A DNA stretch of 64,000 nt from CAG-177 sp003514385 (GCA_051920445.1 JBPPLN010000001.1:930001-994000), one strand, 5' to 3'; shown: positions 51,416 to 60,970, numbered from the stretch's first letter. Program-made: numbers and translations. Notes: generated from the sequence alone by a model not told the origin.

Positions 51416-51492
51416 CCGCCCGTAGCGAAGCTGGATATCGCAGCAGATTCCGATTCTGAAGGCCGGGGGTTCGAATCCCTCCGGGCGGGCCA
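51416..51492 (+). tRNA. tRNA-Arg (CCG)
   Basis: A 77-base cloverleaf: CCGCCCG pairs with CGGGCGG, discriminator G and encoded CCA follow. The anticodon loop TTCCGAT carries CCG for CGG codons. The T-arm holds GTTCGAATCCC. Confidence 0.93.
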
Positions 51493-51525
51493 AAAACGGC
51501 AAGCATTCAATGCTTGCCGTTTTTA
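51492..51525 (+). terminator. terminator of tRNA-Arg
   Basis: ACGGCAAGCATT pairs perfectly with AATGCTTGCCGT around a single C, followed by TTTT. The symmetry lets it work from both sides. Confidence 0.85.
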
Positions 51526-51576
51526 CTTCTTCACTCTTACCTCTTCACTTTTCACTGATATTCTTCAAATAACAGC

Positions 51577-51612
51577 TCCGGCGGCAGGGACTTTTCCCCG
51601 CCGCCGGTTGTT
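51577..51612 (-). terminator. hairpin after lysC
   Basis: CTCCGGCGGC and GCCGCCGG form a GC-rich stem around the ACTTTTCC loop just past the lysC stop. The T run on the minus strand is poor (TGTTATTT). Confidence 0.5.
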
Positions 51613-51616
51613 TTAT

Positions 51617-52927
51617 TTATTTCACGAATGCCGAATATATCGTGTTTATCGTGCGCTCGTAGTCGCGCTCCGCGACGGCGATGACGATGTTTATCTCGCT
51701 CGAGCCCTGGTCGATCATCTTTATATTTATGTTCTCCTTGGCGAGGCTCGAGAATATTGTGCCCGCAACGCCGCGCGTGGACTTCATCGAGCGTCCGACG
51801 ACCGCGATGAGTGCGATGCCGTTCTCGACCGTCACGCTGCTCGCCGAAGTGACTTTCTTTATATCGTAGACTATATCATCCGTCTCGTCGCCGAGGCTCG
51901 TAGTCTCAACAACGATGCTGAAGTTGTCGATTCCCGATGGGATATGCTCGAAATTTACGCCGTGCTCCTCGAGCACCTCAAGCATCTTGCGCACCGCTCC
52001 GCACTCGTCGTGGATGCGGTATTTTTCAATGTTTATCGAAGAGAAGCCCTTGCGCCCCGCCACGCCCGTGACAGTGTTCTCGGCGGGCTCGTCAGTGTCG
52101 GCAAGGATAAGCGTGCCTGCGTCCTCCGGGGAGTTGGTGTTCTTTATTCTGATCGGAATTTTCTTCTGCATGACGGGGAATATCGCGTCCTCGTGAATAA
52201 CAGTCGCGCCCATATACGAAAGCTCACGCAGTTCCCTGTATGTAACAGTCTTCATGACCTGCGGATTATCAACGACGCGCGGGTCGGCGATGAGGAAGCC
52301 CGAGACATCCGTCCAGTTCTCATAGAGATCGGCATCGGCCGCCGCCGCAACTATCGAACCTGTTATATCCGAACCGCCGCGAGAAAATGTGCGGATAGTA
52401 TCATTGGGCATCGAGCCGTAGAAGCCGGGAATGACAGCGTACTCAGTATAGCTCAGGCGCTCGCGCAGAATGGGTATCGTGCGCTTTGCGTCGTATTTGC
52501 CGCTCTCGTCGAAGAATATGACATCTGCGGCATCTATAAACGCGAAACCGAGCAGCTTTGCGACTATCTTGCCGTTGAGATACTCGCCTCTCGATGCGGC
52601 ATAGTCGCGGCCGGCGCGCCCGATAAAATTGAGGCGTATATGCTCAAAATCATCTTCGAGAGACATATCGAGCCCGAGTCCGGAAATTATATCATTGTAG
52701 CGGTTCTTTATCTTCTGGAATATCTCTTCAAAATCGCCGCCTCTCGATGCGGAATCGTAGCAGGCATAGAACATATCGGTAACTTTTGTATCTCCGCTGA
52801 AACGCTTGCCGGGCGCAGACGGCACGACATAGCGGCGGTCGGGATCTGATCTGATTATATCGGCGACCTTGAGAAACTGCTTCGCCTCTGCGAGCGAAGT
52901 TCCGCCGAACTTGACGACTTTTGTCAT
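51617..52927 (-). CDS. lysC: aspartate kinase
   Basis: A 436-residue monofunctional kinase, first step from aspartate to lysine, threonine and methionine. The start V-V-K-F-G-G-T-S-L-A, F-S-R-G-G-S-D-I-T near 180-188 and T-D-V-S-G near 206 are typical catalytic motifs. The two C-terminal ACT domains (about 295-436; S-S-I-N-I-E-K and I-N-I-K-M-I-D-Q-G-S-S-E-I-N) bind lysine or threonine for feedback. No homoserine dehydrogenase fusion. Single gene; no lysine riboswitch was recognised in the short leader. Confidence 0.93.
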   Translation of the reverse strand: MTKVVKFGGTSLAEAKQFLKVADIIRSDPDRRYVVPSAPGKRFSGDTKVTDMFYACYDSASRGGDFEEIFQKIKNRYNDIISGLGLDMSLEDDFEHIRLNFIGRAGRDYAASRGEYLNGKIVAKLLGFAFIDAADVIFFDESGKYDAKRTIPILRERLSYTEYAVIPGFYGSMPNDTIRTFSRGGSDITGSIVAAAADADLYENWTDVSGFLIADPRVVDNPQVMKTVTYRELRELSYMGATVIHEDAIFPVMQKKIPIRIKNTNSPEDAGTLILADTDEPAENTVTGVAGRKGFSSINIEKYRIHDECGAVRKMLEVLEEHGVNFEHIPSGIDNFSIVVETTSLGDETDDIVYDIKKVTSASSVTVENGIALIAVVGRSMKSTRGVAGTIFSSLAKENINIKMIDQGSSEINIVIAVAERDYERTINTIYSAFVK

Positions 52928-53177
52928 AAGGCTCTCCCCTTTAAAAATTGAAGATACTTTATTATACTAAAATGCCGATAAATTGTTACTCTTAAAAAGA
53001 AAAATAGCCATATCTGTGCCGATTTCGGAACAAAAGACAAAAAAAGGCAGGCTTTCGCGGCATTTATCTGCAGTTTTGAGGTCAATTCAGCCGTTTTAGT
53101 GAATAGGATATAGACACCCGCACAAATTACAAATCAATAACAGAGTGTAACAGTAGGTTACAGTTTGCGCGCTTTTG

Positions 53178-53206
53178 TTGCAAAGTTCGACATTTTATAC
53201 TATAAT
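53178..53206 (+). promoter_or_regulatory. promoter of the deacetylase gene
   Basis: TTGCAA, 17 bases and TATAAT, 40 bases before the ATG. A TGTAAC/GTTACA dyad with a five-base spacer lies 16 bases upstream (53146-53162). The rest of the 52928-53245 gap shows nothing recognisable. Confidence 0.6.
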
Positions 53207-53245
53207 ATCAGTTGTTCGTAAGTTTTTACGGAAAGGAAAAACGAT

Positions 53246-54739
53246 ATGAAAAAATTATTTCGCCGTCTCGCGGCTCTGATGTGCACCGTGCTGTTTATTT
53301 TCGGCGCGGCGGGCTGTGCGGTCAAAAGCGATAAACAGAAAGAGGAGCTGAGTCTCAAGTTCCAGCACACCGCCCAGGACAGGGAGGTCGGCGAGACACA
53401 GTCGATGATAACGTACGAAAATCACTACGCCTACGGCATCCACTACCCCGCGATAGGCGTTGAGGCGATAGACAGCCGGATAAAAGCGGCGGCGCAGGAG
53501 ATAGCCGACGGGTTCGTTAAAGAAGTGCCGAACTCGAAGCCCAAGGGCGAACTGCCGACGCTGAGCGCCGACTACAAGAGCTATCTTGTGACGGACAACG
53601 GCAAGAACAAATATGTCAGCATCGTGTTCGAGATAAAGACCGACATTCCCGACAAGAGCATCAAGACAGACAGCATAGAGACGCTCGTCTTTGATATCCC
53701 CTCCGGCAAGCAGCTGAGCGCGGACGATATTTTTTCTGACGGCTACGAGAAAATCGCCAGCACGCAGGTTGTATCCTATTTCACCGCCAACCGCCTGTTC
53801 AACGCGGGCGTAGGCTCGGATAAGTTCAAGCAGAACACCTCAGCCGACAAGAAGAACTTCACAAAATTCTCGATAAGTTCCGACAGCTTAACATTCTATT
53901 TTGACTCGGGCGTTCTCTTTGATGAAAAAAAAGGCTGCGTTGAAGCGGTGTTCCAGCTCAATGATATAAAGCCGATATTCTCAGCCGAAGCCGCAAAGGT
54001 TCTGCTCGGCGCGGAGGCGGTCACAGAAACCACACAACAAAATTCGATCAAGCCCGAGAGCACAACGCAGCACAAAAAGCCGAATCTCCCCGCGGGGGTC
54101 AAATATATCGCGTTCACATTTGACGACGGTCCAAGCAAGATCGCGACCAACCGAATCCTCGACACGCTCCAGAAATACAACGGCAAGGCGACCTTCTTCG
54201 TTCTCGGCACGCGCGTCGGAAGCTACTCTGCGGAGGTCAAGCGCGCCTACTCGATGGGATGCGAAATAGGCAGCCACTCATGGAGCCACGCGAATCTCAG
54301 AAAGATAAGCGCGCAGGAGCGCAAGCAGGAGATAAACAAGACGAACGCCATAGTCAAAGAGGTCATCGGCGTTGAGCCGACTCTGTTCAGAGTCCCCTAC
54401 GGCGACTACAAGGGAATTCAGAAGGACTTCGACCTCCCGCTCATCCAGTGGTGCATTGACACCGAGGACTGGAAATACAAGGACAGGCAGGGGTCCGGCA
54501 GAACTCAGGCTCAGCGCAACGCGGACATGCAGAAGATAATCTCATCTGTTGTCGACCACGCGACCGGCGGCGAGATAGTCCTCATGCACGATCTCTACGA
54601 CATGACCGCCGACGCATTCGAGCAGATAGCCGCCGAGCTGCACGCCGAGGGATTTGAATTCGTCACCGTCCACGAGCTCTACAACATCTACGGCAAGACG
54701 CTCGAGCCCGGAAAAGTCTACTTCTCGCCCAAGCAGTAA
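53246..54739 (+). CDS. PdaC-like polysaccharide deacetylase lipoprotein
   Basis: A 497-residue lipoprotein (lipobox A-A-G-C near residue 27). A DUF4163/DUF3298-type region (about 45-255) precedes a NodB deacetylase domain (about 285-480). The deacetylase motifs are T-F-D-D-G-P near 290-295 (catalytic base and metal Asp), H-S-W-S-H near 344-348 and R-V-P-Y-G near 383-387, and the late L-M-H-D near 450. Such enzymes deacetylate MurNAc or GlcNAc in peptidoglycan and confer lysozyme resistance. AAAGGA precedes the ATG. Single gene. Confidence 0.9.
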   Translation: MKKLFRRLAALMCTVLFIFGAAGCAVKSDKQKEELSLKFQHTAQDREVGETQSMITYENHYAYGIHYPAIGVEAIDSRIKAAAQEIADGFVKEVPNSKPKGELPTLSADYKSYLVTDNGKNKYVSIVFEIKTDIPDKSIKTDSIETLVFDIPSGKQLSADDIFSDGYEKIASTQVVSYFTANRLFNAGVGSDKFKQNTSADKKNFTKFSISSDSLTFYFDSGVLFDEKKGCVEAVFQLNDIKPIFSAEAAKVLLGAEAVTETTQQNSIKPESTTQHKKPNLPAGVKYIAFTFDDGPSKIATNRILDTLQKYNGKATFFVLGTRVGSYSAEVKRAYSMGCEIGSHSWSHANLRKISAQERKQEINKTNAIVKEVIGVEPTLFRVPYGDYKGIQKDFDLPLIQWCIDTEDWKYKDRQGSGRTQAQRNADMQKIISSVVDHATGGEIVLMHDLYDMTADAFEQIAAELHAEGFEFVTVHELYNIYGKTLEPGKVYFSPKQ

Positions 54740-54755
54740 CTAAAGCAAAAAATTC

Positions 54756-54790
54756 AAAGCCAAGCGGTGTTTTGCAGCTTGGCTTTTTTG
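54756..54790 (+). terminator. terminator of the deacetylase gene
   Basis: AAAGCCAAGC (54756-54765) pairs with GCTTGGCTTT (54777-54786) and is followed by more T. Confidence 0.85.
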
Positions 54791-54886
54791 TTGGGGCGGT
54801 TATAAATTGGGATTTGCAGTCGTAAATATTGCCAATATTATAAATTGGCGCAACCGCACACATTTCATTTGTAGAGCGAAATAAAA

Positions 54887-54934
54887 TAACCTCTCAGTCC
54901 CGTCTTACGCCGAACCGGCTTTCCTACAGGGGGC
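54887..54934. repeat. dispersed intergenic repeat, copy C
   Basis: A diverged relative of copies A and B: TAACCTCTCAGTCCCGTCTTA, then CGCCGAACCGGCT and CCTACAGGGGGCT. The same gap has TATAAATTGGGATTTGCAG near 54799, resembling TATAAATTGGGGTTGCGG near 3000, so a second repeat type is present too. Confidence 0.6.
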
Positions 54935-55034
54935 TAAAAATCGATTATGCGGCAAATCCCAATTCATCTCTCATACAATGTAAAACAAGCAAGCTCAGGC
55001 ACAGCGGTTATATGCCGCGCCTGAGCTTTTGATA

Positions 55035-56948
55035 TTATTTCTTTTTCTTCTTTCCGGCTATCGGCAGCATTGCCGCGCCGGCGAGGAGGGTTATTGCGGA
55101 GACCGCTATCGGTGCGCCGGTCTGCGGGGTCAGCGGAGTTTTTCCGCCGCCGTTTACCGCGCTGCCGGGCGTATTTTTCTTGCCTGACAGGAACACATAG
55201 TTGTCATATTCGCTGTCGCTCATAGCCGTGAAGGTGAATGTGCGGCTCTTGACGAACGGCACCTGACCGTTCTTGAGCGAATAGACGACCGTTACGGTGA
55301 ACGGCTCGGTGCTCTTGGGCAGGGAGTGCTTTTTGAACTCTATCTTGCAGCTCTCGCCGACTTTAAGAACGGTTCCGTTTTTCGCTGAAAGGTCGACATC
55401 CATGCCGTCCGCCTTGACGCTGATTATCTCTGTGTCATACTGTTCCGAAAGGCTCTCAATAGTCAGTGCGGTGTCCTTCGAGGTATGGAAACCCGACGGG
55501 GACTTGTCGAACTTGACATAGAGTCCGTTCGCGGGGTTCTGACCGAGGTTGAACTGCGGGAACTCGGGATCAGAATAGACATCCGTTATTCTGTCCGTGA
55601 AGAAGAATGTCAGATAGAAATTCCTCGTGTATCTGTCCCACGGGCACATTCCGTGGAACTGACCGTTTACGAACCAGGTGTTCTCGGGCAGATACGCACA
55701 GCTCGCGTCGATATCGCGTTCGGGCGAGATATGCCAGTGAGTCGGGTCATCGCAGACCGTGTTCTGCTTTTTGTAGTCCGCCGGGAACTTCTCGCCGAAC
55801 GGGGCGCAGTATGCGCCGGATGCCGAGTGAACATCGATGATATAATCGGAGTTGACTCCGGTGCTCGTGCCGATATCGTGCTCGGTGTTTGCGATTATCG
55901 CTATCTTTGTGCCTGCGTCCTGAGCGCGCTTCAAGCCCTCGCTCATGTGAGCCATGGCGTTGTAGTGCATCTCGTCGCTCTTGGCTATCAGTCCTGCATT
56001 CTCGACGGGATCGAGATATTTTGCCTTGAACTCCTCGTACTTGTCGGGGGGAACGAAATCCCAGACGCTGCCGAAGTTAATAACTATATCGAGCAGATAC
56101 TGATGAATGATATCGTTGAACGCCTGATTGAGGCGGTCAAAGCCGAACGCCTCGACGAGCCACTCATATTCGTACTCCTTGCGGAAGCCTATCTCGACAT
56201 ATTCTATAAGAGTCGCAACATCGAAATGGATGTTGCCCTCGAACAGGTCAACGACGAGCTGCGTTCCGCCTATCGCGGGGGCGTCCATTATCGCGCGGTC
56301 AACATCGCCCTTTGCGCCGTAATAATAGAGATATGTCGCAGTCAGCTGGCCGCCGTGGCTGAGTCCGTAGAGATTGACTTTCCGGCTTCCGGTGAGCTCC
56401 TTCACTTCCTGAATGAACTTGTCGAGCTTGGCGGCGTTTTCAACCTGACCCATGCGCCAGTCCTCGGTGAAGGTGAAGTGGTTCTCCGCGCCGATGCGCT
56501 CGATGAGATCGGCAGAGATCTCTTTTTCGGCTATGTATTTGTCCTCGCCCTTTGCCTTGAGGACGGATGCGCGGGTGTTCGCCGCGCCCTCGGGATAGAC
56601 TGAAAGATCATATTTAGAAGTGCCGTCCGGGTTGCAGCGCAGGGGTTCGAGCAGCTCGACTCCCGCCTCGCCTACGACTTTAACGAGCCTTTCATAATCG
56701 CCGAACGCCGCTCCGGCAAGACCGCCTGCGAGCTCGGGGATACGGGCTATAACTATCTTTTTGAGGTCATCCATATTGATGCCCCAGACCTGATGCTCGT
56801 TTTCGCCGCCGAGGTCATAGAACAACGAGGGACCCGAATAGCCCTGAACGAGTATCAGCGGCGTTGCCTTATCTTGTGCGAAGACCGACATCGGCAGGAT
56901 GCACAGCAACATAACAACGCAGAGAATGGCAGATATTATTCTTTTCAT
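55035..56948 (-). CDS. secreted alpha/beta hydrolase with LTPQTG-type tail, paralogue 4
   Basis: A 637-residue exported protein. A signal peptide (about 1-24, cut near F-A-Q) precedes a hydrolase core with nucleophile S197 in Y-G-L-S-H-G-G. D near 375 (V-N-S-D-Y-I-I) and H in G-Q-F-H near 440 line up with the other three paralogues, as does P-Q-F-N. After it comes an Ig-like region (about 490-600) and a C-terminal T-P-Q-T-G, membrane stretch and K-K-K-K-K, a wall-sorting layout. It overlaps the upstream MFS gene by four bases, so a surface lipase-like enzyme and its transporter probably work together. Confidence 0.75.
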   Translation of the reverse strand: MKRIISAILCVVMLLCILPMSVFAQDKATPLILVQGYSGPSLFYDLGGENEHQVWGINMDDLKKIVIARIPELAGGLAGAAFGDYERLVKVVGEAGVELLEPLRCNPDGTSKYDLSVYPEGAANTRASVLKAKGEDKYIAEKEISADLIERIGAENHFTFTEDWRMGQVENAAKLDKFIQEVKELTGSRKVNLYGLSHGGQLTATYLYYYGAKGDVDRAIMDAPAIGGTQLVVDLFEGNIHFDVATLIEYVEIGFRKEYEYEWLVEAFGFDRLNQAFNDIIHQYLLDIVINFGSVWDFVPPDKYEEFKAKYLDPVENAGLIAKSDEMHYNAMAHMSEGLKRAQDAGTKIAIIANTEHDIGTSTGVNSDYIIDVHSASGAYCAPFGEKFPADYKKQNTVCDDPTHWHISPERDIDASCAYLPENTWFVNGQFHGMCPWDRYTRNFYLTFFFTDRITDVYSDPEFPQFNLGQNPANGLYVKFDKSPSGFHTSKDTALTIESLSEQYDTEIISVKADGMDVDLSAKNGTVLKVGESCKIEFKKHSLPKSTEPFTVTVVYSLKNGQVPFVKSRTFTFTAMSDSEYDNYVFLSGKKNTPGSAVNGGGKTPLTPQTGAPIAVSAITLLAGAAMLPIAGKKKKK

Positions 56949-58285
56949 GCCTTCTTCTCCTTGGTGACTTTTGCAAGGAAGATAAGCGGCACGATTATAA
57001 ACACCGCGATTATAGCGGAGACGAGGAATATCGTCGGGATCGGGACGAGGGTGCTCTCGCCGTATTCGTTGAGCATGGTGCCCAGCTCATATCTGCCAGA
57101 GAACTCGGAAATAGTCCAGCTGCCGACCTTCGGGCCGATTATCATAGGCAGAGTGACGGTGAACAGAAGTCTGACGCCCTGGAACTGACCGACCTTATCC
57201 TCGGGAGTGTAATCGCGCACTGTAGCGTTGAGGATTATCATAAGAAGACCGTAGCCGAGGATCATAATGAGCGCAAAGAGCACGAAAGTGAGAAGAGTCT
57301 TTGCAAAGAAAACGGCAACGAGTCCCGCGACGAAGAGAAGAACTGCGGGGAAGACGAATATTCTCTTACCGACCTTGTCTAGAAGCTTGCCGAGCAGTAT
57401 GGTTACAACGACAAGACCGACAACAGCCGCCGCGCCGCCGATGATTATGGGCGTGGTTATCTGGAAGGTGTTGAGGTCAAACTTGAGATAGTGCTGAACA
57501 TAGATGAATATGTAGGGCATAAACACCTGAACTGCGGTGTTGAAGATGCAGGCAGACGCGAGGCAGAGATAGAGCGCCGCGTTGTTTTTTATAACAGACG
57601 GGCGGAAGCCGTAGATAAGATCGCTGAAATAGTTTGTGCTCTGTTTTACGCCCTTGCGCGGATCCTTGACCGAGAACAGACCGATGATTCCGCATATTGT
57701 GACGAGCGCGCCGAGGAACATGAAGCATGCAGGGTAGCCTGCTGCCTCAACGCCGACACCGAAAGCGACGGTAACTATAACGGTTGCGAACACGGGCAGA
57801 AGCGCCAGAACGGCTTCGGCAGTGCCGCGGTTTTCGGGGACGGTGACATCGGTAACCCACGCGTTGAACGCGGCGTCGTTCGAGGTTGAGCCGAAGAAGG
57901 TCATGACGCAGTCCATGATGATAACGACGCAGACCGTTGCGGCGACGACCTTGGAGGTATCGGAGATATTAAAGAGTTTTCCGATATTCTCTCGCGAGAT
58001 GAATGCGAACACGGCGACGGTGAAGCCCCAGATTATGTAGCCGCCGCTGATGAAGATTTTGCGGCGGTCGAGCTTGTCGCTGAGAGTACCCATGATGAAT
58101 GTGGTCACAACTGCGGCTATCGCAGACGCGGCGACCATCTTTGCTATATCGTCGGCTGTGCCGCCGATGTAGTTGAACAGGAATGTGTTGAAGTAGACGT
58201 TCTCAACAGCCCACGCGACCTGCCCGATGAAGCCGAACAGGATGATGTTGAAGAGAATCCGCCCTCCGAGCTTTTTCTTTTCCAA
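56945..58285 (-). CDS. MFS transporter (sugar:cation symporter/GPH-like)
   Basis: A 446-residue polytopic transporter with 12 likely membrane segments. The G-T-L-S-D-K-L-D-R-R stretch near 65-74 is the loop 2-3 motif of the major facilitator superfamily, and the same charge pattern recurs in the middle (G-K-L-L-D-K-V-G-K-R). It resembles glycoside-pentoside-hexuronide-type carriers. I choose TTG 58285, which has GGAGG eight bases upstream; 36 upstream codons are not transporter-like. It leads the pair with the secreted hydrolase, so the substrate may be a hydrolysis product. Confidence 0.82.
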   Translation of the reverse strand: MEKKKLGGRILFNIILFGFIGQVAWAVENVYFNTFLFNYIGGTADDIAKMVAASAIAAVVTTFIMGTLSDKLDRRKIFISGGYIIWGFTVAVFAFISRENIGKLFNISDTSKVVAATVCVVIIMDCVMTFFGSTSNDAAFNAWVTDVTVPENRGTAEAVLALLPVFATVIVTVAFGVGVEAAGYPACFMFLGALVTICGIIGLFSVKDPRKGVKQSTNYFSDLIYGFRPSVIKNNAALYLCLASACIFNTAVQVFMPYIFIYVQHYLKFDLNTFQITTPIIIGGAAAVVGLVVVTILLGKLLDKVGKRIFVFPAVLLFVAGLVAVFFAKTLLTFVLFALIMILGYGLLMIILNATVRDYTPEDKVGQFQGVRLLFTVTLPMIIGPKVGSWTISEFSGRYELGTMLNEYGESTLVPIPTIFLVSAIIAVFIIVPLIFLAKVTKEKKA

Positions 58286-58399
58286 TTGTATGTCCTCCGT
58301 TCCGGGGCGGATTGCCGCGCCCCGATTTATTTCACGGAATATAATACCAAATTCATGGCGTATAATCAACATATTTTTGTATATCTTTGTCAAATCGGT

Positions 58400-59206
58400 T
58401 TATTTTCGGAGAACTTTATTTTTGAAATCCAAGGTCTCCGTCATCCACACCGCGCAGGACTGGCCGTAATACGGAACGACGAAAAATGCGGGCAGAATTA
58501 ATACGCAGCTGAGAAACCAGAGAATAAATCCCGCCTTGAATCGGGCGAAAGCGCGGCAGTGCCCGCGCATGATATCGCGGCTTTGGCGCAAAGCCTGTTT
58601 TATCGAAACATTCGGATCGGCGGCGAGAATATACTCCGCCGCAGACCACGCCTGACGCGCGCCGGAGCAGAATATGCAGCCCGATATAAGCATGAGTATG
58701 CTCCCCGTGAGCACGGCGGCTATCGTCAGAATGCCGACATTTGACGAGAGAAGCATATATATCCCGCCCGCCGCAAGAGCCGCGCCCGGCAGGAGAAAGA
58801 ATATCCACAAAACGAGGTTAAGCGCCGCGAGCGCGATATGCAGGCGGAGCGCAGAAAAGGCGCGTTTGCCTCGAAACGCCGCGGTACATTCGGCAGCGCG
58901 GCGTTTTTGCCCCAGCGCGCCGAGCAGGAAATACCGCTTCATCCCCTGCCGCAGCGGCGCAATGAGAGCCGAGACGGCTATGGTCAGCAAAATGCACGCC
59001 GCCGCATTGACGGCGGGGCTGAGCAGCTTTGACACCGAAGATAGCGCGGAGGTCACCGCGGAGGCATTGAGCAGGAGCCGCGCCCCGGCGGTCATGAATC
59101 CCCCGGCGACAGCCGCCGCCGCGAGACAGCCGAACATAACGGCGCCGCCCGCTCCCGAGTCCGTCTGCGCCGCCCTTCCGCACACTCTTATCTGTGAATC
59201 CTTCAT
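58400..59206 (-). CDS. polytopic membrane protein (DUF975-like)
   Basis: A 268-residue protein with about six hydrophobic segments and a repeated layout of two halves, as in DUF975-type Firmicute membrane proteins. The segment S-I-K-Q-A-L-R-Q-S-R-D-I-M-R-G-H near 197-212 recalls their cytoplasmic loop. GGTGA lies before the ATG. It points towards the MFS gene with a 115-base gap in which I see no terminator. Function unknown. Confidence 0.6.
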   Translation of the reverse strand: MKDSQIRVCGRAAQTDSGAGGAVMFGCLAAAAVAGGFMTAGARLLLNASAVTSALSSVSKLLSPAVNAAACILLTIAVSALIAPLRQGMKRYFLLGALGQKRRAAECTAAFRGKRAFSALRLHIALAALNLVLWIFFLLPGAALAAGGIYMLLSSNVGILTIAAVLTGSILMLISGCIFCSGARQAWSAAEYILAADPNVSIKQALRQSRDIMRGHCRAFARFKAGFILWFLSCVLILPAFFVVPYYGQSCAVWMTETLDFKNKVLRK

Positions 59207-59354
59207 TTTTTGTCACCGCCCATTTTTTGAGGATATTATTTCCCTGATTTTCCGTAAAATTCCTCCGGATAACAAAATAAGAAGAAAATTCATTTTACTT
59301 TTAAATTTATGTGATTTATACTATATATAATAAAATAAAAAATCGGAGACAAAA

Positions 59355-59618
59355 ATGAAGATAACGAGAAAAACCAGCTCCACGCTTTGCGTTGACATTC
59401 ACGGTATGCGCGAGCGTGAAGCAAAATTCCGGCTCGAGTCTCTAATCGAAAACGGCTCGGCGGATATAACGCGCCTTGAGATAATCCACGGCTTCAACGG
59501 CGGCACGGTTTTGCAGTCCCTCGTGCGAAGCGGACTCGAATCAAAAAGGATAAAGGAAATTCGCCCGGGCGACAATTCCGGGCAGACAATAATAATACTT
59601 AAACAGGGAGAAAAATGA
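59355..59618 (+). CDS. Smr-domain protein
   Basis: An 87-residue protein made of a single Smr domain. D-I-H-G-M near 14-18 and the I-H-G-F-N-G-G near 43-49 are the two hallmark motifs (the latter is usually H-G-K/R-G-x-G). Smr domains bind or cut nucleic acids; free-standing ones are common in Firmicutes. It overlaps the next gene by four bases (ATGA). Confidence 0.8.
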   Translation: MKITRKTSSTLCVDIHGMREREAKFRLESLIENGSADITRLEIIHGFNGGTVLQSLVRSGLESKRIKEIRPGDNSGQTIIILKQGEK

Positions 59619-60478
59619 TGAAGAAGAAAACAAAGATACTTATCTGCGTGCTCTGCGCCGTCGCGATAGCGGGCATTGCTGGCGGACTGTTCGCGAAGTT
59701 CCACACGAAGAAGATCCGCCCGAAAGAGACCGTCTCGATAAAGAGCGTCAGCGGAATAAACCTCGACGAAATAACGCTCACGGCACACAGGGGTCTGAGC
59801 GCAATTGAGCCGGAGAACACCCTCCCCGCTTTCAAGGCGGCGTGCGAAGCGAAGTATAACTATGTCGAGTTCGATATCGAGCCGACCTCCGACGGCAAGT
59901 GGATAGTCATGCACGACGACGATCTCAAGCGCACAACGAACGGTCACGGCAAGATAAACAAATATACACTCGACGAAGTCAGCGCGCTGAAAATCGACAA
60001 CGGCGCGAATATAGAAAACTACACCGACCTAAGGCTCCCCACATTCGAAGAGGCGATGGCTCTGCTCGACGAATACTATCCAGATGTAAAGCCCATGATT
60101 GAAATAAAGAGCATAGGCAAAGACAATCTCGACTCGCTCGTTGAGTTCTTCAAAGACTACGCCGCCAAGGGCAGGAGCACGATTGTTATCTCGTTTGACA
60201 AGGACATAATCGACACATTATATAAGGAGTGCCCCGAGCAGACATATTGGCTGCTGACAAGCGAGCTTTCGGACGAGGCCGTTGACTTTTGCAAAAATCA
60301 CGGCAATATGCGCGCGGCATTCAACGGCAACAACGCGAAGAACACCGACAGCGTGATAAACGCCGCCATTGACGCGGGCATCCCGCTCGCCGCGTGGACG
60401 ATAGACAACACCGACTCTCTGAAGCACCTCTATTCTCTCGGTATCAGATATTTCACAACAAATCGGATCACGCCTTAA
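59615..60478 (+). CDS. membrane-anchored glycerophosphodiester phosphodiesterase
   Basis: A 287-residue GDPD-family enzyme with an N-terminal membrane anchor (about 8-28). The core holds the usual A-H-R-G near 54-57, E-N-T near 65-67, E-F-D-I near 87-90 with the catalytic metal site, and H-D-D near 102-104. It would split glycerophosphodiesters, such as those from phospholipids or lipoteichoic acid, into glycerol phosphate and alcohol. AGGGAG precedes ATG 59615; ATG 59618 is equally possible. Confidence 0.88.
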   Translation: MMKKKTKILICVLCAVAIAGIAGGLFAKFHTKKIRPKETVSIKSVSGINLDEITLTAHRGLSAIEPENTLPAFKAACEAKYNYVEFDIEPTSDGKWIVMHDDDLKRTTNGHGKINKYTLDEVSALKIDNGANIENYTDLRLPTFEEAMALLDEYYPDVKPMIEIKSIGKDNLDSLVEFFKDYAAKGRSTIVISFDKDIIDTLYKECPEQTYWLLTSELSDEAVDFCKNHGNMRAAFNGNNAKNTDSVINAAIDAGIPLAAWTIDNTDSLKHLYSLGIRYFTTNRITP

Positions 60479-60497
60479 AAAATTTTTTAAAAAAGTG

Positions 60498-60525
60498 TTG
60501 ACAAACAGAGAAAGTATGATATACT
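60498..60525 (+). promoter_or_regulatory. perR-rubrerythrin promoter
   Basis: TTGACA, 16 bases and TATACT, 43 bases before the perR ATG. Confidence 0.65.
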
Positions 60526-60530
60526 AATAA

Positions 60531-60545
60531 CAGTAATCATTACTG
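60531..60545 (+). promoter_or_regulatory. PerR/Fur-type operator
   Basis: CAGTAATCATTACTG is an exact 7-1-7 palindrome, as in the PerR/Fur box (which is usually more A/T-rich), right after the -10 box. It suggests autoregulation by the downstream PerR-like protein. Confidence 0.62.
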
Positions 60546-60568
60546 ATTATGAACTGAGAGGAAGCAAT

Positions 60569-60970
60569 ATGAGATATTCGTCACAGCGTGATACTGTTCT
60601 GAAAGTCGTAAAAGCGGCTCGCGATCACCCGACTGCGGACACGATATATTCGCGTGTGCGCGCCGAGCTGCCGAAGATAAGCCTCGGCACCGTCTACCGC
60701 AATCTGAGCCTGCTCAGTGATATGGGGCTGATAACGACGCTCGAGACGCTCGACAAGAGCATCCACTATGACGGCAACACCGACTCTCACAGCCACTTCA
60801 TCTGCGAGCGATGCTCGAAGATAATCGATCTCGGAGTCGAACGCGGACTGCCCGAAGATATTTCCGAGCTCGGGCTGCTCGTGCGGCACAAGAAGATCAT
60901 CTATTACGGACTCTGTCCCGATTGCCAGCAAAACACGGCGGAGGATGACGACGCCGGAGTTTTACAATAA
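60569..60970 (+). CDS. perR: Fur-family peroxide regulator (PerR-like)
   Basis: A 133-residue metalloregulator. The winged helix has L-G-T-V-Y-R-N-L near 38-45 (recognition), then a dimer domain with H-S-H-F-I-C-x-x-C near 70-80 and C-P-D-C near 115-118, the structural zinc site. PerR is the peroxide-sensing branch of Fur, using Fe-mediated His oxidation. A 7-1-7 palindrome lies at its promoter and rubrerythrin is 33 bases downstream, so a peroxide-stress role is likely; Fur or Zur cannot be excluded. Confidence 0.87.
   Translation: MRYSSQRDTVLKVVKAARDHPTADTIYSRVRAELPKISLGTVYRNLSLLSDMGLITTLETLDKSIHYDGNTDSHSHFICERCSKIIDLGVERGLPEDISELGLLVRHKKIIYYGLCPDCQQNTAEDDDAGVLQ

Noticed and set aside
51377..52849. 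490-codon plus-strand ORF
   Set aside because: Runs through a tRNA gene and then antisense to lysC.
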